Assembly (NCBI GenBank): GCA_951640165.1
Contig: OX621256.1
Coordinates: forward strand, 5,084,001 to 5,148,000
Direction: 5' to 3'
DNA length: 64,000 bases
DNA from: Pseudoips prasinana
Lineage: Eukaryota; Arthropoda; Insecta; Lepidoptera; Nolidae
Part shown: positions 9,673 through 19,611 of the stretch, piece by piece
How positions within the stretch are numbered: the stretch's first letter is position 1
How the letters are laid out: each line of letters begins with the position of its first letter
Notes under the pieces: model-generated
The model's input: only the letters and a program-made list of their open reading frames with translations
Databases searched by the model: none
What the model was told of the DNA's origin: nothing
Program-made: the position numbers and the translations under genes

Positions 9673-10587
9673 TCAACGTGTAGGCTGACTTTGAGCAGGC
9701 GTGGAATCGATAACTTCACTACGGGACAGTTCCGCCTTGAAACGGGATATGTCCTCGGTTGAACGAATAACCTGAATTTTCTTATTTTTAGGATCGTCTC
9801 GGCGAATTAGTATTTTTCCATCCTGCACCCAGATGTACCTAAAGTGCGATTTTAATTCAGTTTTGGCAGCCCATAGCAATTGTTTCTTTTGTTTTGTAAT
9901 ATTGGTAAGTCGGTGTTTTTTCTTTGCTAGCCACTTATCTCGAGCGTCGCGGGTAGCAAGCGAGACGACGACAGAGCGCGGCCGGGCCGCGCGTTTCTCG
10001 TTAGCATGTACATTTTCTCCACCTACCCGCTTTACTTCTATAATAGTGGACGACTCCAATTCCAGAATATTCGAGATTTTATTAACCGTTCCCAGCACAT
10101 CCTCGTCCTCTTTCCAGGCTAGCCCGCAGAGCTCAATGTTTTTTTCTTTATCTTTTTGTTCCTGAGTCGATATTCTTTCTTCTAGAGCTTTACAGTACTT
10201 TTCGAGATAGATGTTTTTTTGTTCTACAGCTGTAATTTTTCGCTCTGCACTTTGTTTAAATTCGTACATTTTTTGATACTGTTCGGCATAAAAGTCTACG
10301 GTTTCTGTAAGTTCTTCAATCTTTTTCTTCATTGTGTATAATATTCCTAGCTTGGTATTTACTTCTACTAGGACGTTCTCCGCAGAAGAATTGTTAATGT
10401 CGAGGCTTATATTTGACTCGCTAGCCATCGGACTTGATTCCTGCCTCTGACAGTCATCACACATTTCCTTCTTCGACCATGTTTTACCAACACATTTCTT
10501 GTGAAACATAGCCTCACACGAACCTCTGCACTTTATCACATCACCCTGTCTAGACACAAATTGTTTGCATTTTTTACATTGCACCAT
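9673..10587 (-). CDS. LINE-b ORF1: PHD-finger RNA-binding protein
   Basis: 304 aa from the ATG at 10587; the frame opens slightly further upstream but without ATG. Residues 4-46 form a C4HC3 PHD finger (C4, C7, C20, C24, H29, C32, C43, C46). A coiled coil covers about 70-150, then an RRM-like segment (NIELCGL) and a basic C-terminal domain (RSVVVSLATRDARDKW). LINE ORF1 proteins of this build bind the element RNA and form trimers. No disruption seen. Confidence 0.85.
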   Translation of the reverse strand: MVQCKKCKQFVSRQGDVIKCRGSCEAMFHKKCVGKTWSKKEMCDDCQRQESSPMASESNISLDINNSSAENVLVEVNTKLGILYTMKKKIEELTETVDFYAEQYQKMYEFKQSAERKITAVEQKNIYLEKYCKALEERISTQEQKDKEKNIELCGLAWKEDEDVLGTVNKISNILELESSTIIEVKRVGGENVHANEKRAARPRSVVVSLATRDARDKWLAKKKHRLTNITKQKKQLLWAAKTELKSHFRYIWVQDGKILIRRDDPKNKKIQVIRSTEDISRFKAELSRSEVIDSTPAQSQPTR

Positions 10588-10683
10588 ATTGTTCGATATA
10601 ACAACCACACGCACTAATATCGCTTAGATTACAAGATAGGAACGTCCGTTCGCGGGGAGTACTCGCGCGGGACTGATATACTA

Positions 10684-11982
10684 TACTTCTTCAATTGCTT
10701 TATTTCGAAATGTTATACTAAGGTCAGGCGTGGTCATTCTTTGATGAAAATTCATGATTTTAGTTTTGTCAAGGTTAAGGACTAATTTATTGTGTTCCAA
10801 CCAGTCAACTGATTGCTCTAATGCATTGCTTATGTCATTTTTTAACTCGTTGTAATTATTTTGCTTCACAATTAAAGTACTATCGTCTGCAAACAGTGTC
10901 AATGGATAAACTATATTTTGTGGAAAGTCATTAATATAAACAAGAAATAACAGCGGACCTAGTACGCTGCCCTGAGGTACTCCACTAGAAACATAAAGTT
11001 TTTTAGACAGGTATTTTGTTTCTATTTTAGACAACTTATTTATTCGAATAATTTCTGTATAGTGTGTCCTATTATGCAGGTAGGATTTAATTAAAGAAAG
11101 GACATTTCCTCTTACACCATATGCATTCAACTTATTCAATAGAATGTCATGGTTAACCAAATCGAATGCCTTCGTCATGTCCATATATATGGCCGCTATA
11201 GGGTTACGCTCATTCACATTTACAGTAATAATGTCAAGAAAATCGTATATTGCCATGTTAATAGAGTTATCTTTCCTAAAACCTTTCTGTTCTTTAGCAA
11301 ACATTTTCATTTTTTCAAGATAGTCGTAAAGGGCTTTATATATAACTTTTTCAAATATTTTAGAAAATACCGATATTAGTGCGATTGGTCTATAATTTTT
11401 AATATCTATTGAATCATCTTTTTTTAATATGGGTTTTATAATTGTATTTTTTAGCTCATTAGGATAAATCCCACTGCATATAGAGAGATTAATTATATAG
11501 CTGTAAAGGGGTGATATTTGTGCAGGCACAAACTTAAGAACTTTAGTTCTTATATCGTCATATCCAACACTGTTTGTATTCTTTAAGTCATTAATAATGT
11601 TATAGACTTCGTTAGGTGCAGTAGGAGCTAGAAACATCAACTGTTTACAGTAAGGCAGTTTACTTTTATTTATACTCTTCTTTAATAAATTCGATGATTT
11701 GTGTGCTTGATTTATAAAGTAATTATTAAATGCATCAGCTATGTCATCTGGTTTAGTTAATCTAATTCCGTCATGATTTATTTCCTTTATGTAGTCTTTC
11801 AATACAGTATATCTATTTTCATTAATTATTTGCCACGTTGTCTTGGACTTATTTTTAGATGAAGTTATTCTGTGTTTATTTTTAGCTAATTGCGTCAACT
11901 TTATAATTTTCTTAAGTCTGGTAGAATATATTTTCAATTTAGTTATGTTATTTCTAGTTGGATTGAGTCTATGATGCCTCAT
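10684..11982 (-). pseudogene. LINE-c ORF2, reverse transcriptase core
   Basis: Contains NYRPIALISVFSKIFEK, EQKGFRKDNS, YMDMTKAFDLVNHD, GVPQGSVLGPLLFLVYIND and the catalytic FADD, all RT palm motifs. It breaks off at the LINE-b insertion, where a stop arises from LINE-b sequence. The remainder lies at 5796-6413. The upstream junction to 11979-12167 is a frame change. Confidence 0.9.
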
Positions 11983-12167
11983 AGTAACTGCCGCTTTTTA
12001 TGACTACAGTTTTTTATGCCATGTGTTATCCAGTTCGGTTTCTTTATTGACTTAACTGTTTTTAGGATAACCGGAAAACATAAGTTATAAAACAATCGGA
12101 ACAAATCCAGAAACTTCTCGTACGCTAAATTCGGATTTTCTGTCAAATATACCTCATTAAATGACAA
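11979..12167 (-). pseudogene. LINE-c ORF2, endonuclease-RT linker, shifted frame
   Basis: A 62-codon piece between the endonuclease and RT pieces, overlapping both by a few bases and lying in a different frame from either. Two compensating indels, near 12160 and 11980, would explain it. The content (KKPNWITHGIKNC) is typical of the LINE linker just before RT. Confidence 0.75.
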
Positions 12168-12906
12168 AGATTTTTACTAGGCTAAATTTGACTAGGTTTA
12201 CATAAGAATAGTCACGCGTTTTTATCTTCCAATTGTTGATAACACATGTTTTTTTCACAGGGATTTTTAAGGTTTGTGCAGTGTGATCCGACATATGAAG
12301 GTCAAGGATACGGCAAACACACTTTCTTTTCATATTATGTGCGAAGTTATCGATACATGAATTGCTTTGGAGCCTAGTCGCTTGATTTAATTGTAGTGTA
12401 AGATTATAGTTTAGTAGACAGCATGTAAATTCTAGTGCGGCTCTATCTTTCTTCAATAAATCGATATTAAAATCACCGCTTATGACAACGTTTCGATTTA
12501 AATTATAGCAGTATTTTGGTAGAATGGAGTTTAACTTATTATAGAATATGTCTAAGTTGTTTGGATTTGGTACTCTGTATATATTAATAATTACTAATTT
12601 ATGCTGAGGTAATTCAATTGCACAGCATTCGAAAGCGCCATCTATCGAAATTTTACTGAACTCCTTTAGTTCTTTATGCTGAAGTCCTGCCTTGATCAAT
12701 ATATAAGAACCACCTCTTTTACTATGCCTTGAGTAGCATGCTGCCAGCTTATAATTTGGTAAAGTCAGGAGTTCTTCATGTCCTTTGTCCATAAAATGTT
12801 CACTAATACAGAGAATATCGATAGAACTTTGTTGTTCAAACAGTGCCTGGAGGTGTACTGTTAGTCGGTCTGCTTTATTGATGAGTCCTGCAATGTTTTG
12901 ATGCAT
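12157..12906 (-). pseudogene. LINE-c ORF2, AP-endonuclease domain
   Basis: Starts at an ATG directly before HQNIAGL, the usual beginning of LINE APE endonucleases. ISEHFM, RGGSYILIKAG, VISGDFNIDLL (catalytic GDFN) and MSDHTA follow. This part alone is undisrupted. The frame ends 12157 by indel. Confidence 0.85.
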
Positions 12907-12919
12907 TATGGTTAAATAA

Positions 12920-13561
12920 TTAAAGAAAAAGCTGATCTGAACTTGATTCTTTCTCTGTCATTCTCATTATATAATGGTCTTCTGCGTTGTTCTCGATATC
13001 AATTTCACTGATAGTAGTTTTGAGGTTCATAAAAATATTTTTCAGGCCATTATTATTCAGTTCTCCTTGTGGTCCAGAGTGCATTTGGTAGTCGGTGGTC
13101 AAATTAGCGTTAGAGTCCAGTAGATAAGCATATTTGTGCGTCATATTGTCAAGATATAAGAGATTGTTAAATATTTCAATCCTTGTATTTTAAATATTTG
13201 CAAAGTAGCTACATTTGTAAGTTGGTAAGCATATAACAATATTGGTGTAGTTAATATGTTTTAAAGTCTGACGAATGGAAAAAATGACGTCATGATAATT
13301 TTTGGTTCGGATAAAATCCATTTCTCCCATGAATATGATACAATAATCTTGTTTTCCATAATTTTCTATTTTTTTCTCAATACAATGGAGAAGTTGGTGA
13401 ATATTTCCATAAGGGTACATATAGTGACAATAATCATATGTTTCAAAAGTATTTTCCATTATGTTACATAAATTGTTCTTCTTATTGTTACTTATTACAC
13501 ATAGTTTATTTTTGTTTTGTTTTCGTCTCGGTACCCAGTTTATTTTTATCATGTATTTCAT
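12920..13561 (-). pseudogene. LINE-c ORF1, C-terminal esterase-like part
   Basis: In one frame except for a stop at 13190. CIIFMGEMDF, then a run of predicted beta-alpha segments (HINYTNIVICLPTY), resembles the SGNH/GDSL-like domain of some CR1-type ORF1 proteins. The same layout is seen in LINE-d (ILLMGNRGN, KIVIFTFPYSA). It is out of frame with 13506-14069, so there is a frameshift near 13510-13560. Confidence 0.65.
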
Positions 13562-14069
13562 AATGAGTTGATTTATCTGTAAAGGCGATAACGTTTGTTT
13601 TCGTCGTATTTTTGGGTGTTGTCTCTATGATATTTGTTAAGGGAGTAGATTTTAATTTTTCGTTCAATTCGGGCGACGACGGTATCTGTGTCGTGCCTCC
13701 TCGATGATTATTAATATTTTTCATCTTCGGACTGCTAAGATTATTCTTATTTTTTGTCGTGTGATTTCTATGGGGTGTACAATAGTCTACATCATCGATA
13801 CCTACTTTTTTATAGAGGTCAATAATTTTGGTGGCGATTTCTAAATCAGCTTTTAATTGTATTTTATCGCTTGTCAACTTTTCTATTTCCTTACGTGCCG
13901 ATTGTAGATCAATGCGTAGATTTTTTATTTCTTCTTTCATTTCATCCATAACTTCATTATGATGTGATGTATTTGGAATACTTAATATAGTGTCATCGAG
14001 AAAACATGTATTCGACTCATTTATGGTATTGGATCTTTGGTAGTTTCGTAATGTTACATTTTCATCCAT
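13506..14069 (-). pseudogene. LINE-c ORF1, N-terminal coiled-coil part
   Basis: 187 codons from an ATG. Residues about 40-90 form a coiled coil (MDEMKEEIKNLRIDLQSARK), followed by a Ser/Thr/Asn-rich tail that becomes basic. No PHD finger, unlike LINE-b. The frame is lost just before the esterase-like part. Confidence 0.7.
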
Positions 14070-14722
14070 CGTAGCGAAAATAACAACTACAAAAACACAA
14101 ATTTACGTAGCGAGGCTTTGAACTCTCAACCACTTGCGTTAGAAACCGACGTAGGTTGATATGAGCTACAAGTTCAATTATCAATGTTGTTAAAATACTG
14201 GTGTAGTTGCATCGGAGCAGTGGACGTTACGTCAGTGCAACTAATTTTTACGTTCGATTCTTAGCAGTTATTGTAGGAGTCGGCGTCGTTGTTCAAGATA
14301 AATACACTAGATGTCACTGTTTTGGATACTGTAGAGATTGACGTCACTGTTAACTGTTCCTTTCAAATATAAACGGTACAAATTTTGTGTAATGCTTAAA
14401 TATAGTTTGTTTCACATTTTTTTTCACTTCCACAAAGTAATAATTAATTAGTTTAAGTGTCTCGAACTCACAAAATTAGGTTATTTGTGAATTTTGCACT
14501 GTAATATCACTGATATTATTGAATGTAAGTAGTATATAGAAACTTAGGAATTGTAGACATTATAGTCATTATTTCACATTGATAACAATACACTTCATAA
14601 ATTATACATTGTGTTGTCGTTAGACATAGTCTTCAACACTTTAAAACTATTAAACGATTTTATTTTTGATATTAAATATGAAACGTCACAGAGGTAGTGT
14701 TTACACGTCAGGCAGCGCCATG
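14070..14722 (-). other. LINE-c 5' region
   Basis: The sequence between ORF1 and the upstream target duplication. It holds no ORF and presumably includes the 5' UTR and internal promoter. No specific promoter motif was identified. Confidence 0.6.
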
Positions 14723-14730
14723 ACACTTAA

Positions 14731-14815
14731 GCACTATAATATGTCCCGCGCAGATGGCTAATCCCTACTGAGACCGGCCGCCGTGGCCGAAATTCGGCTA
14801 GGAGGACATTATTAT
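14731..14815 (+). mobile_element. SINE-A, right part
   Basis: Continues the SINE-A copy begun at 5079: CACTATAATATGTCCCGCGC to GCCGTGGCCGAAATTCGG, ending GGAGGACATTATTAT. Same order as the intact SINE-A at 22650-23032. Confidence 0.85.
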
Positions 14816-14844
14816 GTTGATATAGCGGCAACAGAAATACATCT

Positions 14845-14993
14845 TTGTTTTTTGTTAAGGCAGGGGGAATGCCTTCGCATGCCACCCGCAAAAAGTGTCT
14901 ACGGGTGGGTATGTCGGACTCGCACCGACTAAACCTACCTACCGTGGACTACTCTTGGCGCCTGATGGGGGAGCCCCGGGAATGCGGGTATGT
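14845..14993 (+). repeat. Repeat Y, copy 1
   Basis: Contains TGCCACCCGCAAAAAGTGTC and GGGAGCCCCGGGAATGCGGG. Homologous copies are at 48243-48432 (minus) and 53240-53412 (plus). Coding capacity unknown. Confidence 0.65.
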
Positions 14994-15064
14994 GTAAATT
15001 TCAACTGTCTAACAATTACGGTTCATGAGATGTGGCTCGTGAACCGTTATAATTAGACCGTTGA

Positions 15065-15181
15065 AATTACCTATATTGGAACGAAGTTCCTTATCGCGCG
15101 TTGTGAAAGGGGGCTAGACGGAAAAAATTCTCACGAAAAGGTGTCACGACACTTTGCAGCTGTGCGGAGTGCGCATGTTTC

Positions 15182-15214
<33 letters not shown>

Positions 15215-15372
15215 TATAGAAAGCAAGCCAGATATTTTCATTTCTATTTCGCATTCAACAGTGTGGTGTCGCGACGATTATTTTTGTTGAGTGTATACAG
15301 GTTTTTTGTACATAATAAATAAAAAAAATAACTTCGTTCCATCCGGGTGTTCCTTGACACCTCTCAAGTTTT
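15065..15372 (-). mobile_element. U element, copy 1
   Basis: About 300 bp matching 30366-30660 in opposite orientation. The ends share GGAACGAAGTT / AACTTCGTTCC inverted. It includes a (CT)n tract at 15187-15214 that is also present, as (GA)n, in the other copy. Confidence 0.7.
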
Positions 15373-15524
15373 TTTTTATTAAATTTAATATTCTGGGTCT
15401 ATCCGTCGTCTGTGACTGACAGACAGACGGACAAACAGCGAAATCTTAGTAATAGGGTCCTGTTTTACCCTCTGGGTACCGAAACCTAAAAACAAAAATC
15501 AATGTCAATTAAAAATTCATCATC

Positions 15525-15652
15525 ATAAAAGAGAACTTGGGGGAGGCTTTTGTCCACAGCTGGACAAACCCATCCCCCAAGAATCATCTTAGGGGATATG
15601 CCGTAATCGCCACGCTTGGCAGACGGGTTGGTGATCGCAGTATGATGGTCAT
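15525..15652 (+). repeat. Repeat W, copy 1
   Basis: Shares GCCACGCTTGGCAGACGGGT and neighbouring sequence with 21887, 23625 and 36723. Ends in ATGGTCATGG, where a LINE 3' end begins. Confidence 0.6.
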
Positions 15653-15930
15653 GGAATAGAATAGAATAGAATTTCATTTATAGCAATTAGGCACACAAGG
15701 AACACTTTTGCACTTCACATATTATAAAATAAATCAATAGTACATTAAAAATAGTCCATATAACAGTCAATAAAAATTATAAAAATACCCAAACAAATGT
15801 CAAAAACTTAATTACAAATAGTCTCTAAAACAGTCCAAAAATATATATATATATAAATAATATAAATAGTACTCAGTGAGACGCTATTCTGTCTGTAATT
15901 CGCCGCCGTCGCCACACGGCATTAAAAATT
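15653..15930 (-). mobile_element. LINE 3'-UTR fragment with (TTCTA)n tail
   Basis: The complement ends in TTCTATTCTATTCTATTCC, a short-repeat tail typical of LINEs lacking poly(A). The rest is AT-rich non-coding sequence. The family was not matched to the other LINEs here. Confidence 0.45.
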
Positions 15931-16057
15931 ACATAAACTTAGTAATAATAGCGGATGTTAGCTCCTTAACGTGCCCTCCGAAGCACAGACTGAGTGCCTG
16001 GTTACCTCACTAACGGACCGGGGAGTGCATCTGGCTATGGGCACAGTAAATAGACGA

Positions 16058-16258
16058 GCCGGTTGGCTTGCCTTTCACGCCGCAGGTCGTGGGTTCGATT
16101 CCCACCCAGGACAGATATTTGTGTGCATGAACATGTTCGTTAGTCCTGAGTCTGGGTGTAGTTATCTATATAAGTATGTATTTACAAAAGAAAAATAGTA
16201 TATGTAGTTTATTAGTTATCTGGTTATCATAGTACAAGCTCTGCTTAGCTTGTTTTCT
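16058..16258 (+). mobile_element. SINE-B, copy 1
   Basis: tRNA-like head with B-box GTGGGTTCGATTCCCACCC, then ACAGATATTTGTGTGCATGA and AGTACAAGCTCTGCTTAG. The 3' end is truncated. Confidence 0.8.
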
Positions 16259-16317
16259 ATAACAAACTTCCCAGTGATATCCGAGAAATTTCTACGAAGA
16301 AGTTTTAAAGGATTATA

Positions 16318-16560
16318 GAAGCCAAATTGTGTAGCAGGTTTTCTACAAAACTTCTGATTATTTAAGTGACAAAACAGCTTGGGATTGAGTCGCTCTCAAT
16401 TAACACATTTAAATAAAATGTAATTTTATGTAAGAAATAAATATTTGAAAAAAGGATTCCTACTGAGTTTTCTGGCAGTGTTTCTCAGTAGCTGCCACGT
16501 CATGCACTGCACGGTAGGGTAAAAGAATATTGACAATTTCGCATAAATTTTAATGGAATA
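16318..16560 (+). mobile_element. LINE-d family 3' end
   Basis: Complementary to the LINE-d 3' UTR at 49150-49430: AATTGTGTAGCAGG, TGGGATTGAG, ATTCCTACTGAGTTTTCTGG, CACGTCATGCACTGC. 5'-truncated. Confidence 0.7.
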
Positions 16561-16582
16561 AATGAATATTGATTTAATTTAA

Positions 16583-16640
16583 TTTGTTTTGGGGATCAGA
16601 TGGCCGTGTGTGAATAATGTCCCAGGTTACTATTATTAAA
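16583..16640 (+). mobile_element. SINE-B 3' end fragment
   Basis: GGATCAGATGGCCGTGTGTG AATAATGTCCCAGG and an ATT-rich tail, as at the end of the copies at 25886 and 29335. Confidence 0.65.
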
Positions 16641-16917
16641 TCGTAGGTACCTATTGAAATAGTCAGACGTAGACTTTGTAATATCATAGAAAAACATGTT
16701 ATATCATTCCTTATCATAGCAATATTTAGTTTATCAATAGTAATTCTAGTTGTCACGTAGATTAATATACTAGGAACTAGAACAGAACTCTACTTAGAAA
16801 AACAAATGTTATCTGTCTTTGTAACCTTGGGGAATTAGATTTGCAAAGTGAATTGATACTGTTCACTGTATGATATTCTTTGCTTTTTTATTTCTTGGCT
16901 TTTAACAAAAATTACGT

Positions 16918-16966
16918 CTGCACTAGGGAATAAGTCCCTGTGTCACTTTACAAACACATTATTATT
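16918..16966 (-). mobile_element. SINE-C 3' fragment
   Basis: Complement of TGTTTGTAAAGTGACACAGG, matching the SINE-C body; very short. Confidence 0.45.
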
Positions 16967-16970
16967 TTAC

Positions 16971-17273
16971 CCATATAATAAAATCGTAGGAAAGTCAAAA
17001 CTGTACATTGAATTTTTTTTTAAAGGATACTTGGGGCGTGGTTTACAATCGATATCGAAGCCAAAAATATAGGTTTTATAATTTTTGTCTGTTTGTCTGT
17101 ATGTCCGGGCTAAACTCAAAAAGTACTGCATGGTTTTACTTCAAATTTTGTATGAATATTACTAAGAGGTTGGGTCAACATATAGGCTACATATTATCAC
17201 GCTATCACTTACGGGGGAGGAGCTATGATAATTTATAAAATTGAATGCGGGTGAAACCGCGAGGTATAGCTAG
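16971..17273 (+). mobile_element. Non-autonomous Helitron, variant B
   Basis: Ends GCGGGTGAAACCGCGAGG, then CTAG and T. The interior (GTCTGTATGTCCGGGCTAAA, TATCACGCTATCACTTACGG) matches 20901-21208 and 54673-55246, both reversed. Confidence 0.75.
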
Positions 17274-17282
17274 TTTTACCCA

Positions 17283-17384
17283 TAAAGAGTCTGGATGTAC
17301 TTGGCACCCGTCAATTATATGTTTGTAAAGTATCCCGCGATACTGGGATTAAATTCCTTAGTGCGGGCGTTGTCTTTTTAAGAA
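17283..17384 (+). mobile_element. SINE-C body fragment
   Basis: GAGTCTGGATGTACTTGG to TAGTGCGGGCGTTGTCTT, as in 3342-3838 and 38598-38672. Confidence 0.65.
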
Positions 17385-17464
17385 AATTATAGGTCGCTTA
17401 TGAAATTATTGAACCTTATATGGACGATGATATAGATCTAAAATTATGGAGTGTAATCGTTTTG

Positions 17465-17536
17465 GTAGTTTTGATACATTCAATGTCCACACAAGGGAGT
17501 AATCCCTTGTGTGGACATTGAATGTATAAAAACTAC
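17465..17536. repeat. Short inverted repeat, ~34-bp arms
   Basis: Arms 17465-17498 and 17503-17536 pair with one mismatch around a 4-nt loop (GTAA). The inner 25 bp (CATTCAATGTCCACACAAGG core) are perfect. Not part of any family recognised here. Confidence 0.9.
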
Positions 17537-17554
17537 TTCGTTATTAACACAAGG

Positions 17555-17935
17555 TCAATTATCGACCGTCGTTATTAACAAGGTCCGTCATAATAATAAT
17601 ACCTTAATATAGACAGAACCATTGACAATATGTAGTAAAAATATTAGACTTAAACTAGATAATTAAACTTGAACATAATCACTTGACAATAACTTGATAC
17701 GACCTAGCTAAATATCATTGCTATTATAAAATAAATTTTATAAATGTTTTCATACAATCAATACAATGTGTACTATATACTAATATAACTATATAATATA
17801 CTACATAAATATCTATGTTACTAGAAATAATAATGTATACAACTATATTACTACAAATATGTTCTGATTATTTACAAGCGCTTTTTTGAAGTCTACGTGA
17901 ATAAAAACCTTTTTTATTTTATTTTACTCTCTTTC
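17555..17935 (+). mobile_element. Repeat X, copy 2
   Basis: One of the longest X copies: starts near CGACCGTCGTTATTAACAAG and ends GTGAATAAAAACCTTTTTTA with a TTTTATTTTA tail. Confidence 0.75.
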
Positions 17936-18046
17936 AGGTAATTAGAGTTGCTAAGTAGTACCTACTTTTGCTGCACTTCAAAGCAAAACATAGTATAATA
18001 GTCGGACACAGGGCATACCTATTTCCATTATTTAGAACTAATTATA

Positions 18047-18142
18047 ATTAGTTGTCCTGGTATAGGTCACACAAATAGTTGTCCCGTGCGGGATTTGAAC
18101 CAGGTGAGGCAACTGTCTAAACCGCTGCGCCATACGTGCAGC
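18047..18142 (-). mobile_element. SINE-C tRNA-like head
   Basis: Complement carries GGCGCAGCGGTTTAGACAG and GGTTCAAATCCCGCACGGG, then ACAACTATTTGTGTGAC. The A- and B-box remnants imply a tRNA-derived pol III promoter. Confidence 0.7.
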
Positions 18143-18269
18143 CAAAAAGTATGGTGCTCGAAAAATAATCTATTATATTTTTTTTTTTGTAAAATTAAAT
18201 ATTAAGAAGAGAATTTGTATTATAAAGAAAAGCTTAGTTGTCTTACATTTGCTAAGGAAGATAAAGTTT

Positions 18270-18560
18270 TTTTATTATAATAATACAAGTATTCGACTTA
18301 ACTTAATAACAAAGAACCTAAATAAACTTATGAATATACATAACTACCTACATTAGAAAGAAAAACGAAATCTACGCAAAAGTAAATTATATACATAAAT
18401 AACTTAAAACTAACTACATATGGCGCCGTAGTATTCCTCCGAATCGAGGCCATGAGAAAATGTGCACAGAAGACTGGCTGCATTACCACGTTGTATTGCT
18501 AAACTAATTCTTTGGCCAAAGGAAAAGCCAGCCCTCTGGTCACGGGAAGCGTCAACCAAA
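18270..18560 (-). pseudogene. LINE C-terminal coding remnant
   Basis: The minus strand reads QRAGFSFGQRISLAIQRGNA, close to the C-terminal end of a LINE RT common in Lepidoptera, then an AT-rich 3' UTR running to 18270. The clade was not determined. Confidence 0.45.
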
Positions 18561-18659
18561 CGCTATCTATTATAAAATAAATAAATAAAAATAAATTTTT
18601 TTTTTATATATATAGATTTAAAATATAGTTAAATTGAATACAGATTTATTGAGATTGCA

Positions 18660-18790
18660 GATTGCTGTGTGGATGACGGCATATTTGCCACCCCATTTCA
18701 TCCTGTGGGTACCAGAGAACGAGTAGCAGCGTCTCTCTGAGTACTATGGCCATCATACTGTGATCGCTAAACCGTCTGCCAAGCGCGGCA
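18660..18790 (-). repeat. Repeat W fragment
   Basis: Complement of GCCGCGCTTGGCAGACGG and CGTTCTCTGGTACCCAC-like W sequence. Confidence 0.55.
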
Positions 18791-18847
18791 ATTATAGTAT
18801 AGCTATACTTAAAAATGTTCGACACAATCTATTGTAGAAAAATAATA

Positions 18848-18996
18848 TATCCTGGGACATTTATTTACAGATAATTACACCCAAACAGTACAGACAGACG
18901 ATATTCATCGAATCGAACCCACGACCTGCGGCGTGAAAGGCAAGGCCGCGGCGTTTGGCGTGGATGGTAATCCACGCCAAACACCGCGGCCCGTCT
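18848..18996 (-). mobile_element. SINE-B head and body, with embedded hairpin
   Basis: The complement has the SINE-B B-box (GTGGGTTCGATTCGATG). The head is interrupted by an inverted repeat, 18944-18964 with 18971-18991 (21-bp arms, one mismatch, GC-rich), which is not present in the other SINE-B copies. Confidence 0.65.
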
Positions 18997-19025
18997 AAAT
19001 CTTTTACATACATACATACATAGAC

Positions 19026-19604
19026 TCACGCCTGTCTCCCAGAGGGGTAGGCAGAGACAACGGACTCCCATTTGTCACGATCCTTGCACACCTCTTTCGC
19101 TTCGTTTACTGACATTATATTCTTCATACATGCTCGCCGGTTTAGGGTACTTCTGACCTGACCTTTCTTGAGTACGTCTCCGATTGGATCAAAGAATATT
19201 CTACGAGGTCTTCCCTTTCCGGTTGTTCCATTCACACAGGCCAGGTATACTTCCTTTGTCAATCTTCTTTCATTCATCCTTTCTAAATGGCCAAACCATC
19301 TCAGCATACCTTTTTCAATCTTTGTGAATACATACTCTTTCACATCACAACGCTCTCTTACATCAGTATTTCGAATTCTGTCTCTCAAAGTCACACCACA
19401 CATACTTCTCAGAGCTCTCATTTCCACTGCATTTATTTTATTTTCATTCTTTTTCTGCCATACCCAACTTTCACTTCCATACATTAAAGTTGGCACTAAC
19501 ACTCCATCGTGCACGGCCAGTCGAGCCTTCTTTGATACTTGTCGGCTACTCATAAAAGCGTGTTGTGCCCCATTTACTCTTACTTTTAGCAGCAGAATAA
19601 GCAT
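19026..19604 (-). pseudogene. RTE-like LINE RT, C-terminal 192 aa
   Basis: An open reading frame with KARLAVHDGVLVPTLMYGSE, RDRIRNTDVRERC, MLRWFGHLERMN and KGRPRR, the C-terminal region of an RTE-like LINE ORF frequent in Lepidoptera. The RT palm and YADD box are missing, so this is a 5'-truncated copy. It ends PSGRQA-stop near 19026. The open frame over 190 codons suggests it is not very old. Confidence 0.8.
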
Positions 19605-19611
19605 TTAAAAT

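Larger units (their letters stand above)
6419..10683 (-). mobile_element. LINE-b, full length, inserted in LINE-c
   Basis: 4265-bp non-LTR retrotransposon flanked by TACTT at 6414-6418 and 10684-10688. It has a short 5' leader, ORF1 with PHD finger and coiled coil (9673-10587), ORF2 with endonuclease and RT (6659-9622), and a ~240-bp 3' UTR. The two-ORF layout with a PHD-type ORF1 fits the CR1/L2/Daphne-like groups; the exact clade is not determined. It is younger than LINE-c. Confidence 0.85.
5362..14722 (-). mobile_element. LINE-c, full length, interrupted by LINE-b
   Basis: Non-LTR retrotransposon of the CR1/Jockey-like group, antisense to the window. It is flanked by the 8-bp duplication ACACTTAA inside SINE-A. 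Without LINE-b (and one copy of its target duplication) it is ~5.09 kb: 5' region 14070-14722, ORF1 12920-14069, ORF2 in four pieces, and a 3' UTR ending in (GAGTTT)-type repeats at 5362-5380. ORF1 and ORF2 carry frameshifts and a stop, so it is not autonomous now. Confidence 0.85.
14816..15490 (+). repeat. Repeat Z, twice interrupted
   Basis: Pieces 14816-14844, 14994-15028 and ~15395-15490 follow the order of a repeat I recognise from Lepidoptera: AGCGGCAACAGAAATAC, then TTTCAACTGTCTAACAAT, then GACAGACGG and TAGGGTCCTGTTTTACCC. Insertions are Y (14845-14993) and U (15065-15372). 14997-15068 is also an imperfect ~33-bp-arm inverted repeat. Confidence 0.55.

Noticed and set aside
15187..15214. 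Independent CT microsatellite of interest
   Set aside because: Part of the U element, since the other U copy has the matching GA tract.
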